64,000 nucleotides of DNA from Rhabditoides inermis (Eukaryota > Nematoda > Chromadorea > Rhabditida > Rhabditidae): positions 495,001-559,000 of the forward strand of contig CAWZYM010000205.1 in the NCBI GenBank assembly GCA_963966185.1, given 5' to 3'. Of the stretch, positions 35,701-48,000 are shown piece by piece. The position numbers were made by a program, and so were the translations under genes. Every line of letters starts with the position of its first letter. Positions within the stretch are counted from its first letter, which is position 1. The notes beneath the pieces are model-generated. The model searched no databases. It was not told where the DNA came from and worked only from the letters and a program-made list of their open reading frames with translations.

Positions 35701-36374
35701 GGCATGTGTTATTATATGTAGTACTAATTATGTTAATCATTATTATGCATCAATGGCTACGTTTATGCGGTGGGTTTTATATTGAATTGAATTTAATTAT
35801 GACTACGTGCGGGCGGTCAGTATGTTTTGTTGTGTGATGCGTATGGTGTTGGCTCTTTTATATCGCCGTTTACTCATTCATTACGTTATCTCATGGTCTG
35901 TAGGACTGGGTAAAATGGTGAAAGATAGGTTTAGTGGGTAGCGGTACATGGTGATCTTAGATCACTGATCTATTCAAAGTTCAAAGTCAATAGTAGCAAA
36001 CAACTGGCTCTTATGATGAATAGAATAAGTGTGAAATGATAGTCGTTTCAGGTGGTTGACCAGGTGCATTGTCAGAGCAATTACTATCAGTGTTCAAGTT
36101 GAGATGTATGCTATTTTTCAGGTGGTTGAGGTTGACCAGGTCCATAAAGCATAATACAATCATTTCATTGTGTATTGTGATTAACATAATAGTGAAATGC
36201 TCTCCTTTGCAGGTGGTCGACCAGGTGCACCACGCGGGCTCGTGGCTGGTTGAGTGGAGCACGCATTGGGTACCGGAAAACGCGCTCGGACTACTCGCCA
36301 GCAAGCCCGCACTCGGAGCGGGGGGAGGGGGAGCAGGGGCGGATGGAGGGGGCATAGCCAGCCCGCCGCAGTAG
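27571..36374 (+). CDS. ST7: ST7 homologue (suppressor of tumorigenicity 7 family, multi-pass membrane protein with TPR-like region)
   Basis: Nineteen exons: 27571-27627, 27757-27832, 27888-27996, 28057-28130, 28307-28422, 28582-28636, 29038-29104, 29455-29538, 30093-30196, 30850-30947, 31212-31265, 31326-31389, 32648-32720, 33072-33148, 33207-33284, 33704-33803, 34940-35026, 35359-35498, 36213-36374. Product is about 558 aa; human ST7 is about 585. Diagnostic blocks: [176 protein letters not shown], and a C-terminal hydrophobic segment. Three or four membrane helices; molecular function of the family is poorly defined. Introns show many duplicated splice junctions. Confidence 0.95.
28411..28550 (+). 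repeat. Echo of the ST7 exon end at 28422
   Basis: CTGTCCGCGCAGGTACGGGT and the following intron text (TATTGATT...TTTGCTGTTGTTGTG) recur at about 28501-28550 as CTGTCCGCGCAAGTACGGGT. Confidence 0.85.
28715..29060 (+). repeat. Echoes of the ST7 acceptor at 29038
   Basis: True acceptor TTTTCAG|TCATGCAAGTGGCGTGGC. Copies: about 28725-28755 (ATTTTAGTCGTG.AGCAAGTGGC), 28873-28890 (TTTCAGTCATACTG) and 28918-28945 (TTTCAGTCATGCAAGTAGCG). Confidence 0.75.
29118..29275 (-). repeat. TTGTTTAC repeat in inverted orientation in an ST7 intron
   Basis: GTAAACAA units repeat through 29118-29190 and 29245-29275; elsewhere in the window the octamer runs with the gene. Confidence 0.8.
30207..30290 (+). repeat. 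(TATC)n microsatellite
   Basis: Tetranucleotide ATCT run interrupted by CTCTCT, just inside the donor of ST7 exon 30093-30196. Confidence 0.9.
31266..31325 (+). repeat. 60-bp ST7 intron made of TTGTTTAC-type units
   Basis: The whole intron between exons ending 31265 and starting 31326 is GTGAGC followed by TTGTTTAC(C) units, and the last unit supplies the TTTACAG acceptor. The intron 33149-33206 is built the same way. Confidence 0.85.
31513..31810 (-). mobile_element. Helitron-like element, inverted copy of 16890-17194
   Basis: Reverse-complement match to the 17-kb element over about 300 bp. On the minus strand it ends in the hairpin GAGAGGGCG-CTG-CGCCCTCTC then CTAA|T. Located in an ST7 intron. 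Confidence 0.6.
32190..32535. mobile_element. Long-TIR palindromic element, copy 3
   Basis: Arms at about 32240-32345 and 32438-32533 share GTACTTGCGTAAAAAGACTC with its complement and the core CAACAAAAGCGCATGCATAA. The spacer contains a CT tract. Inserted in the ST7 intron before exon 32648. Confidence 0.85.
33820..33945 (+). repeat. Purine (GGGA) tract in an ST7 intron
   Basis: Starts within 20 bp of the donor at 33803 and runs about 125 bp. The 1.1-kb intron it belongs to (33804-34939) shows no other feature. Confidence 0.85.
35475..35825 (+). repeat. Five-fold splice-donor junction of ST7 exon 35359-35498
   Basis: True border CCAATGACTATGTGCAGGCG|GTGAGT. Copies: about 35589-35613 (TAATGACTACGTGCAGGCTG then TGAGTGG), 35674-35703 (CCAATGACTATGTGCGGGGG then GTGAGTGG), 35750-35775 (CAATGGCTACGTTTATGCGG) and 35798-35822 (TATGACTACGTGCGGGCGG). 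Confidence 0.9.
36035..36235 (+). repeat. Three-fold acceptor junction of the last ST7 exon
   Basis: True acceptor TTGCAG|GTGGTCGACCAGGTGC at 36213. Copies at about 36045-36068 (TTTCAGGTGGTTGACCAGGT) and 36117-36143 (TTTCAGGTGGTTGAGGTTGACC), with a shared upstream AGTGAAATG. Confidence 0.9.
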
Positions 36375-37019
36375 AGTGAGTGGGGGGGGGAGAAGGAGAG
36401 GTTTTGTGTTTCATTGTGGTAAGCCGGCAAGTAGTGATAGGAATACATAGAAGTAGGGTCTGCTGGCTCTTCGCGCTGGGAGAAGGGAGGGAGAGGGGTG
36501 GATGGAGGAGGCATAGCCAGCCCACCGCAGTAGAGTGAGTGGGGGTGGGAGAAGGAGGGAGCAGGACGAGGAGGAGGGAGGGGAGGAGAGGGAGGAGGAG
36601 GGGAAGAGTGGTAGAAAGTATAATGAGTGGGGTGAGAGCGGATATAATTTAGAAACGAGGTGGGGGTTTGTGTTTCATTTTGTTATTATGGTAAGCCGGC
36701 AAGTTGTGATAGACATGGAAGGTATATGGTTTGAGAATGAGAGTGTTGATTTTGAGAGACACGGGATATGAGAGTACAGAGGAGAAGGAGACAGATTAGG
36801 TAAAAAGGAGGAAGAGACGCGTCATGCGTTAGAAAAGAGATGAGAGTATTGTGAACATTGTGTTTCATGGTGATGATAGGGTATTGGGTGGTGTTGGTTG
36901 ATTAGTTCAGGATCCCTTGTAAGACGTTAAGACGTTAAACCAAGTAAAACATGCCTTGCAGCCTCATCGTCTGTCAGGTTCTCTTGCCAACAACGGATTC
37001 TCTCTCGTCTATCGTCTCT

Positions 37020-37057
<38 letters not shown>

Positions 37058-37519
37058 GATCGAACGCGGTTCTTGTTTTGTTTGTGGTTTTTTTCCGTTT
37101 CGAAGGGAGGCATTTTCATCCTCTTTTTACTACACACAATCTAGTCAATGATCTCATATTTTATCAGCAACTACAGCCGCGTAATCGTGTACTATTGTAA
37201 TATAAGTTATAATATACTTTGTAAAGTGGTAATATGGAAAGTGTTCGTTTTCTGTCCCTAGTTTCCTTTCTGCCTGTCCTGTCCCGTTTTTTTTCTTGTC
37301 CCGTCTCGCAAACGTGTGATAACATCACGCACTGATGTGATGTGATAAATGATTTTTGAAACGCTGCCTGAAACTATTGATTGATTATCGATTTACTGGT
37401 CACATGGGCCATATCCATATTTGATTATTGATGTATTGGTTGGGTGGAGAGGTGGGGTGATGGATGTGAAAACCGCGCGTGTGTGAGGGGGAGACAGTTT
37501 GGACCTGTCAATCGGAGGA

Positions 37520-37560
<41 letters not shown>

Positions 37561-37808
37561 GAGAAGGAGGGGTGAGGGAGGAGAAACGAGCGAGGTCGGA
37601 TCGCTGTCTCTCTCGTTTTGTATGCGTGTAGGGCCGTTCGATTCGCGTGGCGTATCGCTCGCGATAAGCGGATTGTCATTGTGAGAGAGATGGAGAGAGA
37701 GGGAGAGAGAGAGAAAGAGGGGTGGGGGCGGAAGGACAGCCACACTGTCCATACCTACGCACGCGCGCCGCTCCCCTCTACTCGTATCTGTATTGTTATT
37801 CTTGAACT
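36375..37808. other. ST7-MON2 intergenic region
   Basis: Contains a second copy of the ST7 coding end (GGCATAGCCAGCCC.CCGCAG then TAGAGTGAGTGGGG at about 36511-36543 against 36352-36384), purine-rich stretches, CT/GA tracts (about 37015-37055 and 37528-37560), and no recognisable gene. Confidence 0.6.
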
Positions 37809-39291
37809 ATGGTGAAACTGAAGCGCCCGAAGGTGTTTCGGAGGAAGAAGGAGAAGGATGGGGAGGAGGGAGGAGAGGAGGAGGCGTGGATGGTACTGGG
37901 AGGGAGGGAGAGAGAGAGAGAGATTTGCATATTTGCAGGTTGCGTCCGATAGCGAAGAGGCGATCGGCACCACCAGTGACGCCACTATGATACAGGTTGG
38001 TTATTTTTGAACGTTTTTTTTCAGTTTTGGGATTGCGAAGTTCGTTTCATTGCTTTTTTTTGCGTTGCATAGATGACCACTGGGTGTTGAATCATATTTC
38101 GAACAGTTTTTTTATAAGTTTTAAACTCCTGAGGTATAATTGATGTTTCATTATTTCACGATTTTTTTCACTGAGTAGTGAATCATATTTTCAAGAGTTT
38201 GAATAGTGATGTCTATGGTGTTTGTCATCGACAAAACGTAATAAAAATGAGAGCGCTTATCGATTGTATGTCGCCTATTATTGGTAAAGAGAGGGCGGTT
38301 GGGAATCGTTTGCGGTTGTGTTGTGGTATTTGAGTTTGGTTTGGTGGTAGTATCGGAGGTACATATTGCAGTTGAGTATTTTATTGATTTCTAAATTGTT
38401 CACAGATTAAAGTTGTCAAACTAAAGTTCTTATTGAAATTCAAATAGTTGACAATGGATAACAACGTTTGCTGAAAGTTGTTTTCATTGGAACAATGCCA
38501 TTATTATGGTTTACTGGATTTATTCTGATCGTGTATTGCTTGATTCCTATTCCTATATCCAATCAAAAATGATAGTTTCTTGTCAATGAAAATTGAAAGG
38601 GTGAGTTTGAATTCATACAAAATGCAGTATAAATGTTAAAATCAATAATTGCTCTGCTAGGCGCCGGTGGACTTGGCAAAAATTTGAAACAAACTTGAAT
38701 AACAAATCAATAAATCAATAATCGAGTGATTGTGTAGGCGCCGGCGGACTCTTGTTACTAGATGAATAACAAATCGATAAATCAATAATCATTCGATTGC
38801 TTGTCTAGGCGCCGGCGGACTCACGTCGCGTGGTCGAGTCGCTGCTCGGCGATCTGCGCTCGCTCAGCACGGAGGCAAAAAAGAAGCACAACCATGTCAA
38901 GGAGGTACGGGGAGAGAGAGAGAGAGAAAGAGGAGGGAGAGAGAGAGAAGGGGGAGGGAGGGAGAGAGAGTCTATCTCTATCTCTTTCTGGCATGAGTGC
39001 ATGGATATAAGGGGTATGGGATAAAAAGAAGTTAGAAGAAGCACGAACAATGTGGAGGTACGGGGGAAAAGGCGAGTATTAGCGTCTGATTCACTTACCA
39101 AACTTTTAATGAAACTAATTAGACTCTTCTGGATTAATGAAATTCTGACCATGCTTGTCAAAGAGGTATGAAGAGAGGGGGTAACTATGATGTCGGCCAC
39201 ATTTACTTTCTATAGGTGGGTCTGGTGCCGAAACAGTTGATGTAGATTATGTCACTATGTCAGTCGAATGTGGCTCAATCGTTCAAGCGTT

Positions 39292-39365
<74 letters not shown>

Positions 39366-42015
39366 CCTTCCCCCTTGCAGGCAGCGGAGGCTGCTGTGGT
39401 GAAGGTGCGCAACATCTCGACGTCGTCGAGCGGGCAGGCGGTGCTGCAGAACATGCGCGCGGCGAGCAGCGAGCTGCTCCATCCGCTGGTGGGTTTGGGG
39501 GGGGGCTTAGGGGTTTTGTTACGATTGTTGAGTTGTTGCATCCGCTGGTGGGTAGCGCTCTTTCTATTCCCGTACTCTGTGTGTCTGACCATGGGACGTG
39601 AGGGGTAAAGGTAGAGAGTAGAGAGAGAGATGCAGGCGCATTCGGAATACGTTGGGAATACTGTGGTGTTACGACAAGTTCAATTGATTGTGAAGGAATA
39701 CAGGTATCAGATTATCGAAACATGCAGACAAGGCCGTGTTCCAGACGCTTGGCTGCGGCACGAAGCAGAGCCGTCTGGTGCAGATCTCTCTGCAGGGCAT
39801 CCAGCGACTCGTCCAGCACCGCATACTCGAGCCGGTCGGTTGACGGGGGGGGGGGGGATTGTAGTTGTGTTTTCGGGTTCTGACTTCTTGGTATTCTTGG
39901 TTTTGGCATGTCTAATGTTAGGAGTCTGTTGTCAGATTTGGCACTTTTCGATGCTAATTAGTTTTTGAAGAAAAGGTCGCTTACATTATAGTCGCAGACA
40001 GTAGCTCTCTGCGTGTGTTGTACATGAGATATTCGAGCGGGGGTGACTGTTTCTATCTGCTTGTTATTATTATTAGTGAAAAAGGTGTAATCAAGGCATT
40101 GTATTACTCATGTCCAGCGTGGTATATTGTGTGCGTGTTACGTACGACGTACAAGTGTCAAGTTTTCTCACTACCCCTTCCTTTTCAGAACTGTGCCGGT
40201 GAAACTGTTTTGATTAGAGGTATTACAAATAAGCTCACAGAAATCTCTCGAATCCTGTGTCCTAGTGGTGTCAAACTGTCAAACTGAGAGTACTTTTGAT
40301 TCGGAAAGTTTCCGTGCCGAAGAGCCGGAGTGGTGGTGGTGGAAAAAGAAGGTTGCCGAAAAAAATAACAACTTTGGAAACTACTATCTCCTTTAAAACA
40401 ATATCTGCTTTGCAGAACTGTGCCGGTGTGGTGGTCTCGGAGCTGTGGTCTCTGATGGAGGCGGAGTGCGAGGAGCTACGACTACTACAGACCGTCACCC
40501 CCTTTGTCAGCACGGAGTTGGTGGCGACTGGAAGTGCACTGGCAAAGGTGGGGGGGGGGAGGGAGGGAGGGAGGAAGAGAGAGAGGGAGGGAGGGAGAGA
40601 GTTGAAGGGAGAGAGAAGGGAGGGAGGGAGAGGGAGGGGGAGAAGGGAGGGAGAGAGAGAGAGGGAGGGAGTATGTGTTGGTAGTAATGTGTGAAGTTAT
40701 TGGCGTGTATATATGCGATCATATATGCGAGATTGTACGTTTCAACGCCAGTGTACATATGAGTGAAGCTGTGGAAAAAAATCAATCGAGTTGTTTACAT
40801 CAGCTTATACATGAGGAAGCGAGACATGCATGTTATCTATTTTTGTTGTTCAGCCTGTTAAATGGGGTGAATTCAACAAGAATGGTTAACTTCGAAGATC
40901 GAACGAACCAGCGACCGTGAGATTGAGAGACGAACGCTCTATCCATTGAGCCGCGCCGCGTATCTCTTTTTCGGTGTTTCTGCGTTTTCTATGACTATGT
41001 CTTCTCTTTGCAGTGTATCGTGCTGTGCTTCCGCCTCAACTTCGCCAAGGACCCCATAGTGATCAATGCGGCGTCGGCCAGTGTGCGACAGCTAGTCGCG
41101 TGCGTCTATGAGAGAGTCATACAGGTGGGAGGGGGTACGGTATTGTGCATGTGGGTACGGTAGGAGTAGGATTTTGAGTGCTGTTGTATTACGTGTTTGT
41201 GTATGTGAGATCATGACACAGTTTCGAGGGGGATTTGTAACGCAACTTATCTTCGTAACTGATACAGTTGGGGGAAAATGGAAGGAGATGGTGTCAGTTT
41301 TGAAGTTGGACGATTTGCGCATTGCAGGAGGACGGAATGAAGCAGGGCGAGTTGTCGATTGTCGCGCCCACCGGGGGAAAGCAGTCGGCGAGGTGGGTGG
41401 GGAGGGAGAGGGAGAGGGGAGGAGAGAAAGGGGGGAAGGGAGGGAGAGAGGGAGGGAGAGTGGGGTGAAGGGGGAGAGAGATAGGAGGGTGGAGAGAGAG
41501 TGGGTGGAGGAGAGAGGGAGAGGGGGAGGAGGAGGAGAGAGGGAGATGTTCTTTCCAGAGCTCCTCCGCCCACTCTTCGCCCGTGCGCCGCCGATGCGTA
41601 CATGCTGTTCAAGGTTAGTGTTTAGGTTTATGCATTTATTGTGTTTTTTAGTCTTCTTTCGATCTCGTGAAATCTTAGAAATCAGTCTTGTTCCCAACGG
41701 TTACTCTTCTCACGATTATTAGGTTTCAAGAATTTGATTTCAGTAGAGATCACAGTTTTGTGTAATAATCCGCGTTCTATTGATATTATTAATCATTGTC
41801 AATGTTCTGTGCATTTTTCACTACACTTTGATTTAGATTTCTGCATTTTTTTTTATAAAAGAAAAGTATTAGGGTGGGCAGAAGTGCCGACTGGAATGTG
41901 TTTTTGTTATGAAAGCTAATTGAATCTCTATAATATTGAAATAATAATTAAGGACCTGTGTCTGCTGATCAACGGAGAGAAGCCGGTGTGGCTAGTTGGA
42001 ATACAAGTGAGTGGA

Positions 42016-42066
<51 letters not shown>

Positions 42067-45000
42067 AGGGAGAGAGAGAGGGGGAGAAAGAGAGAGGGAG
42101 AGAGAGGGAAGGAGGGAGGGAGAGAGAGAGAGGGGAAGAAAGAGAGAGGGAGAGAGAGAGACTTCCCTCGCAGGAGATGACCCGCACCCTCGGTCTGGAG
42201 CTCATGGAAAGCGTGCTCAAGGGCTATCCGAGCATATTCTTCAAGGTGCGTGTTTTTTTTTATTTAGCTGTATTATTGTGAAATAGTGAGCTTAGAAAAG
42301 TTTGAGTAGTTTTTTTTGGGAATTTGTTTCGCAAGGTTGTGCGTGAAAGGTTTTTTTGTGGATAACGTGACGTATTAAAAATAGTAGCTACATCCTGCAT
42401 TGTCTTGTCAGCATCAGCGTGTGATAATGGAAGAAAAATGGGTTCTTTATATGCATTTATAATATTTTTTGGCGTAATTGAGAATTTATTAATTCCAAGA
42501 AAATCAAAAGAAGTTCTATTAAAAAAAAACGTCATAGCACACATCCGGTTTAATTGAGAAAGTGTAAACGGTGGGCTATTCACTGCATTGTCCAGAGACG
42601 TGTTGCTTTGAGGTCTGGTGATGATGTAACGTAGATTTGATGTTTTTTGTTCGTTCATGTTGTACCGATCATCATGTTAAGAGCAGGAGCCACGTCATTC
42701 TAAAATGTATGAATGCATCGTTACTAAATGGGTGGTTGCAGTACCGTGTCAGGACAGGATCAATTTTTGTTTGGATGTCAAAATTCTCTTTCATTGCAGC
42801 ACACTGAGTTGGCGGCTCTTCTTCGCGACGAGGTCTGTCCCCTCGTCATCAAGCTCTTCTCGCCCAACCTCAAGAATGTGCAGGTGCGTCTCTCTCCATG
42901 TAAAATGAATTTTTCATTAAACTGATTTAGACTTTTTTGCGTTGATCGCCTTCGAGCGGTGCATTAACACGTATTTTTTTTCCGCATTTTGTATAAGGCG
43001 TGAAACATGTTTGCAATGTATTTGTTTCTCGAATCACGCATTTCGTGCGCTCTTCTATCATGTCGCATTTATATATCTATCACTTCCCAGTTCTCATCAA
43101 AATTTAGTATCAAAGGACAACTATCGGTACATTGATGACTTTGGTTTAATTCAAATATATGTAAAGTGTGAAACGTATGCGCAATGCGTGTCACTTTTCT
43201 CAATGCTCTCCAATCTACATGTATCCTTCCTCTCGTACTCCCTTCCTATCTCTCTCTCTACCTCCTTCTCTCTCCCTCCCTTTCTCCCTCCCTCTCTCTC
43301 CCTCTCCCTCTCCCTCTCCCTCCCCCTCACCCCCCCCCCCCCCCATTTCAGCTCTCCTCTCAGCACCCCTCCTCCCGCCACTCCTCCTCCTCCTCCTCCT
43401 CTGCTCCGCCCACCTCGCCCGACCGCCCCTACTTCCCCATCGCCATGCGACTCGTACGCGTGGTGGTCGTGCTCATTCAGAACTATCATCAGATACTGGT
43501 GGGTGAGGGGTACTGTATGTCTGGGGGTACGGTAGAGGTGCCGTGTACCGTGTTGTGATTTATCAGACAGATACTGGTGAGTAAGAGGTGCTGTAATGTG
43601 AGTGTGGATACGATACATGGTGATGAAATGATCTTCATGTTATTGAAAAGTGTTGTTGCGTTTTGAAGGGGTGTATCTGGGGCAACATATTTCAAGTGTC
43701 TGCTCTACTATCCATTAACCTTCTTGTAGATTAATCCGAGTTACACTGATCGAGAATTCTGGATTACTGTAATTGTCTCGGGTGGTTAGTGATTTCAGTC
43801 GAGATATGCGCGAACTAGTTGGCGTAAGCGTGTCTCGGTGCAGGCGACAGAGTGCGATATGACCGATATCGTATCACTGTGCACTGTTTGAAACATTTTG
43901 AGATTTTACGTCGAAGGATCTTCAACGAGTAGTTCCGAAGATTGCATGTTTCAGGCGACAGAGTGCGAGATCTTCGTCTCGCTGCTGTTGAAGTTCCTGG
44001 AGGCGGACAAGCGCGTGTGGCAGCGGGCGCTCGCGTTGGAGGCACTCCATCGGGTGACGAGTCAGCCGCATATCGTGGGGTGGGTGGTTTTGAGTATTCT
44101 GAACAGTTTGAGTTGCGAGATCTTGGATGGTTGCCGTTGATTCGTGCATTTGATAATTTGATTATATCCAACCAATTTGAAACATGTAAATCTTTGTAAA
44201 TTAGAAGTTCTCATTTCAGTAGCACTGAAGCGCACAAAAGAGAGGGGGAGTACTGTTAAGAAATACATTTAAAAAAAAGTCGATCTGTTTTGCAGCTGGC
44301 TGTGCGAGCACTTTGACATGCGCTCCTCGTCCAAGGTGCTGCAGCAGCTGACAGAGGGCCTGGCAGTGTTCGTCAAGGGCAGCTTTGTCAGAACGCATCT
44401 CAGCTCGGGTGGGTGAAGGTATAGGGCAAAGGATATTTCAGGAATGTCTCCGCGAATTTTAGCGGTGTGAACTATCTGGAATACGTGGTTGGTGCGAGAT
44501 TGTTGTTTCATGTGGGGGAGACGAGGAAATGGGAGTATGTATCTGAATTGAGGGAAGGCATGATCGCATGGTACGGACTGGGAGTTGTGATCTCGGAGTG
44601 GGATGGGAACGGAGGACAAATGCATCTGACTTGTGAGCAAGAGGGTGGTTGCAGTTTCAGCCCGACAGCAGTCTCGCCATCTGGCTATGGCCATGTCGCT
44701 GCCCTTTGCCAATGTCGATTGTGAGAGATGATTACATGATTTGAGGGACTCGGGGTTTTGGGTTGGGTCTTTCTGTCCATGCGGGTCCTCTGGTTGTGTC
44801 CATGTCGGGTTTTTTGGGGGATTTCGAAATGGCTGTCAATGTCTATTGATTGCTATGTTTCGTCTACCTGATACACTATGCCCAATGGTGTTCAATACAC
44901 CTGCAACGAAAATATATTTTAATGGGGTCTTCTGGTTATTCCTGGGATCTTGGGGTGGATTTTTGGGTTAAAAAACTCTGGGTTAAGTTTGTGGGTAAAA

Positions 45001-48000
45001 AAAATACAATTTATGTTATTCTGCAGGCGGCGACGACGAGTTTGAGCAGAGCGCGCAGTTTGGAAACGCTGGATTCTATCATAATGGTATGTTTACTTGT
45101 CTACGTGTTTGTTTACTTGTTTACATCTATCATAAAGGAATGTTTACTTGTTTACATCTATCATAAAGGAATGTTTACTTGTTTACATCTATCATAATGG
45201 AATGTTTATTTGTTTACGTGCTTGTTCACTTGTTTACACTTGTTTTTTTAGGCACGTGGATCCCGCTCGTCGAGAATCTCACGCCCAAGAAGAGTGTGCT
45301 GTGAGTTATGAGAGAGGTTTGAGCTGTTTGCAAAAATACGGGATACGGTAGAAGAATAATTTGAGCTTCGTGCAAAGTTAAAGGTTACGGTAGGAGAATA
45401 ATTTGAGCTGCTTGCAAACATAAAGGTTACGATAGGAGAATAATTTGAGCTGCTTGAAAACATAAAGGTTACTGTAGGCGAATAATTTGAGTTTCGTTCA
45501 AAAATAAAGGTTACGGTAGGAGAATAATTTTAGCTGCTTGCAAACATAAAGGTTACGGTAGGAGAATAATTAGGATCGGCGCGAAGCGCCGATCGTTTGG
45601 GTCCTATCCAGCGGCGCGCAGAACCGCTCGGCCCGGAGGGCCGCCAAAATCGCTTGTAAATCATTAACATAATAAATGTTTCAGAGTTATATCATGATCT
45701 TGTCTCTAAATCGTCCGTTGAACAACTATAAACAAAAACAAAACATGAAACAATAGTTTAATACCCAAAAATATGTTCGCTGGTTAGGTCTGCACGTCTG
45801 TCAGTTGTGCAGCTGTTCGCTGATTCGCTGAAAGACCCGCTCACTAGCCCCGCCCCCGCGCGCTCATTGGTTCGTGATGCGGAATCTGTGCGGGAGAGCG
45901 CGATAATGCGATAATGTGCCCACTGTTTGTGATTTGTGTCGTCGTTCACGCGCGTTGTTTTGTTGTTGTTATCTTTGTTGTTTAAAATACAGTTTGAAAA
46001 AAAAGAAAATTTCTTCGAAATTCAACAAAAGGACATTCATTCTCTTCTGAAAAGTACAAGCGTAAAGTAGCTCTGTTTGGGTTCACCTCAATTCAACAAA
46101 AGCACATGCATAAAACTATTATTTCTACACTAAACTATAAACACAAACCTGCTCTCTCAAAACGATCACAAATACATTGACAATCAAATGCCAATATGAA
46201 TATACTATTGCACACACACATTCTATCACTCACATTCATTTATCGAATGAGTCATCTATGAAAAAAGCTCTTGTATTTGTATAGATTCAAAAACAATGAA
46301 AACATCATTGTAAACTCAACGATTGTTCTATAGCTGTTTATTGATTTTCACAATGCTTTCATAAGAGAAAATATATTATATAGCCCCTATTAATAAATTA
46401 TCGATAAAGTATACGTTTTTTTACATATCGTTTGAGAGAGCAGGTTTGTGTTTATAGTTTAGAATAGAAATAATAGTTTTATGCATGGGCTTTTGTTGAA
46501 TTGAGGTGAACCCAAACAGAGCTACTTTACGCTTGTACTTTTCAGAAGAGAATTTGATCCTGCTTGCGAAAATATGGGTTACAAAAGTTGAATAATTTGA
46601 GCTAGGATATATGATAAGAAGATGGAGAGAGAGAGAGAGAGATTCACAATCCACACTGTTCAGACTGGAGTCGATGGAGCGGCACGAGGCGGGCCCGCTG
46701 CCGGACGGCTACTGCGTGAGCAGGGCGGCCGCCGCCATGCTCGACATGACCAGCGCAGTGTTTGCGGGTGCGTGTGGTCCGGGAGGATTGGGGTTGGAAT
46801 AGTGAACTTGTAGAGAAGTTTGGGTTGTGGTGATTTATGTGTCTAGCGCACGTTTGCGAAGTCCTGAGTTCTTCCAGTTTCACAGTTTCTGTGTTTGCAG
46901 CGTGTGACGCGGCGGCGCAGCGCGAGGCGAACGCCGAGAACCAGCCGGCGCAGGCGGTGGGGAACAAGGACGAGGTGGGTTTGGGTTGGTCGCATCTGAC
47001 TCTTTCACTATCCCCCTCTCTCTCATTCTCTCCCTCTCTCTCATTCTCTCTCTCTCATTCACTCTCAGGCGGTGAGCAAGGACGAGGTGGGTGGGGAAGG
47101 GATAGGGAGGCGGAATCGGTCAGTCGGTCTGTGTATTTATGTCTGATCAGTCAATTCAATTAGGTGTTGTTTCGATTGCGTGACTAGGATGCCGGATTGA
47201 AGCGTAGTTTTCGTGATGTAGGTTGTAGGCGGTAAGTGTTCATATGCACTCTTTGCAGTCGGACGCCTCCTGTATTCCATATTGGGTGTAAGGTATGTCC
47301 ATGTGCACACCCTCCTTTCAGTCGGACGCCTCCTCCTCGTCTCCCCCGCCCGGTGGGAGTGCAGTGGAGCGGGCGATATTCGCATCCGCCTACCCCGCCC
47401 TGGTCACCAGTCTCGCCATGCTGCTGCAGGCGAGGTGAGTGGGGAGAGGGGGATTCTGACCGGGGGTCTAGCAGGTTCTGTGAGGCGGAGTAGGAATTGT
47501 GTGATAGTTGAACCACATGCTGCTACAGGCGAGGTGAGTTTACAGTGGGAGGGGAGGGGTTCTGACAGGGGGTTTAGCAGGTTCTACAAGTAGAAGCTGG
47601 GAAGTAAAGTTGCCTGCTGCACGCTTGCTGACTTTTTGATTCGATGATTTCGAAGTTTGTATAATCATATTTTGTGACGATACGATAATCATATTTCATA
47701 TTTCATTTATAATCATATTTTTTGATACGATTGGCCGGACAAAACTAGTTAGTGGTTTGCGTTTATTTCGACAGGTCAGTGTTATTGAACGTATATTTTG
47801 AGTGAAGATATGAAATGCATGGGTGAAACGTACATCACACAAGGTTACTAATTTTTCAGCCGTGTTAATCAGAACTGTTATCGAAAGTTTAGATTTGATT
47901 CGTTATCGAACCGTAACTTTTGTGAAAACGATGACACAGTGGGTCCCTCGTTTTCGCGATGGGCCAATTATCTTTGGCCGAAGAAATGACGCGCACCGAT

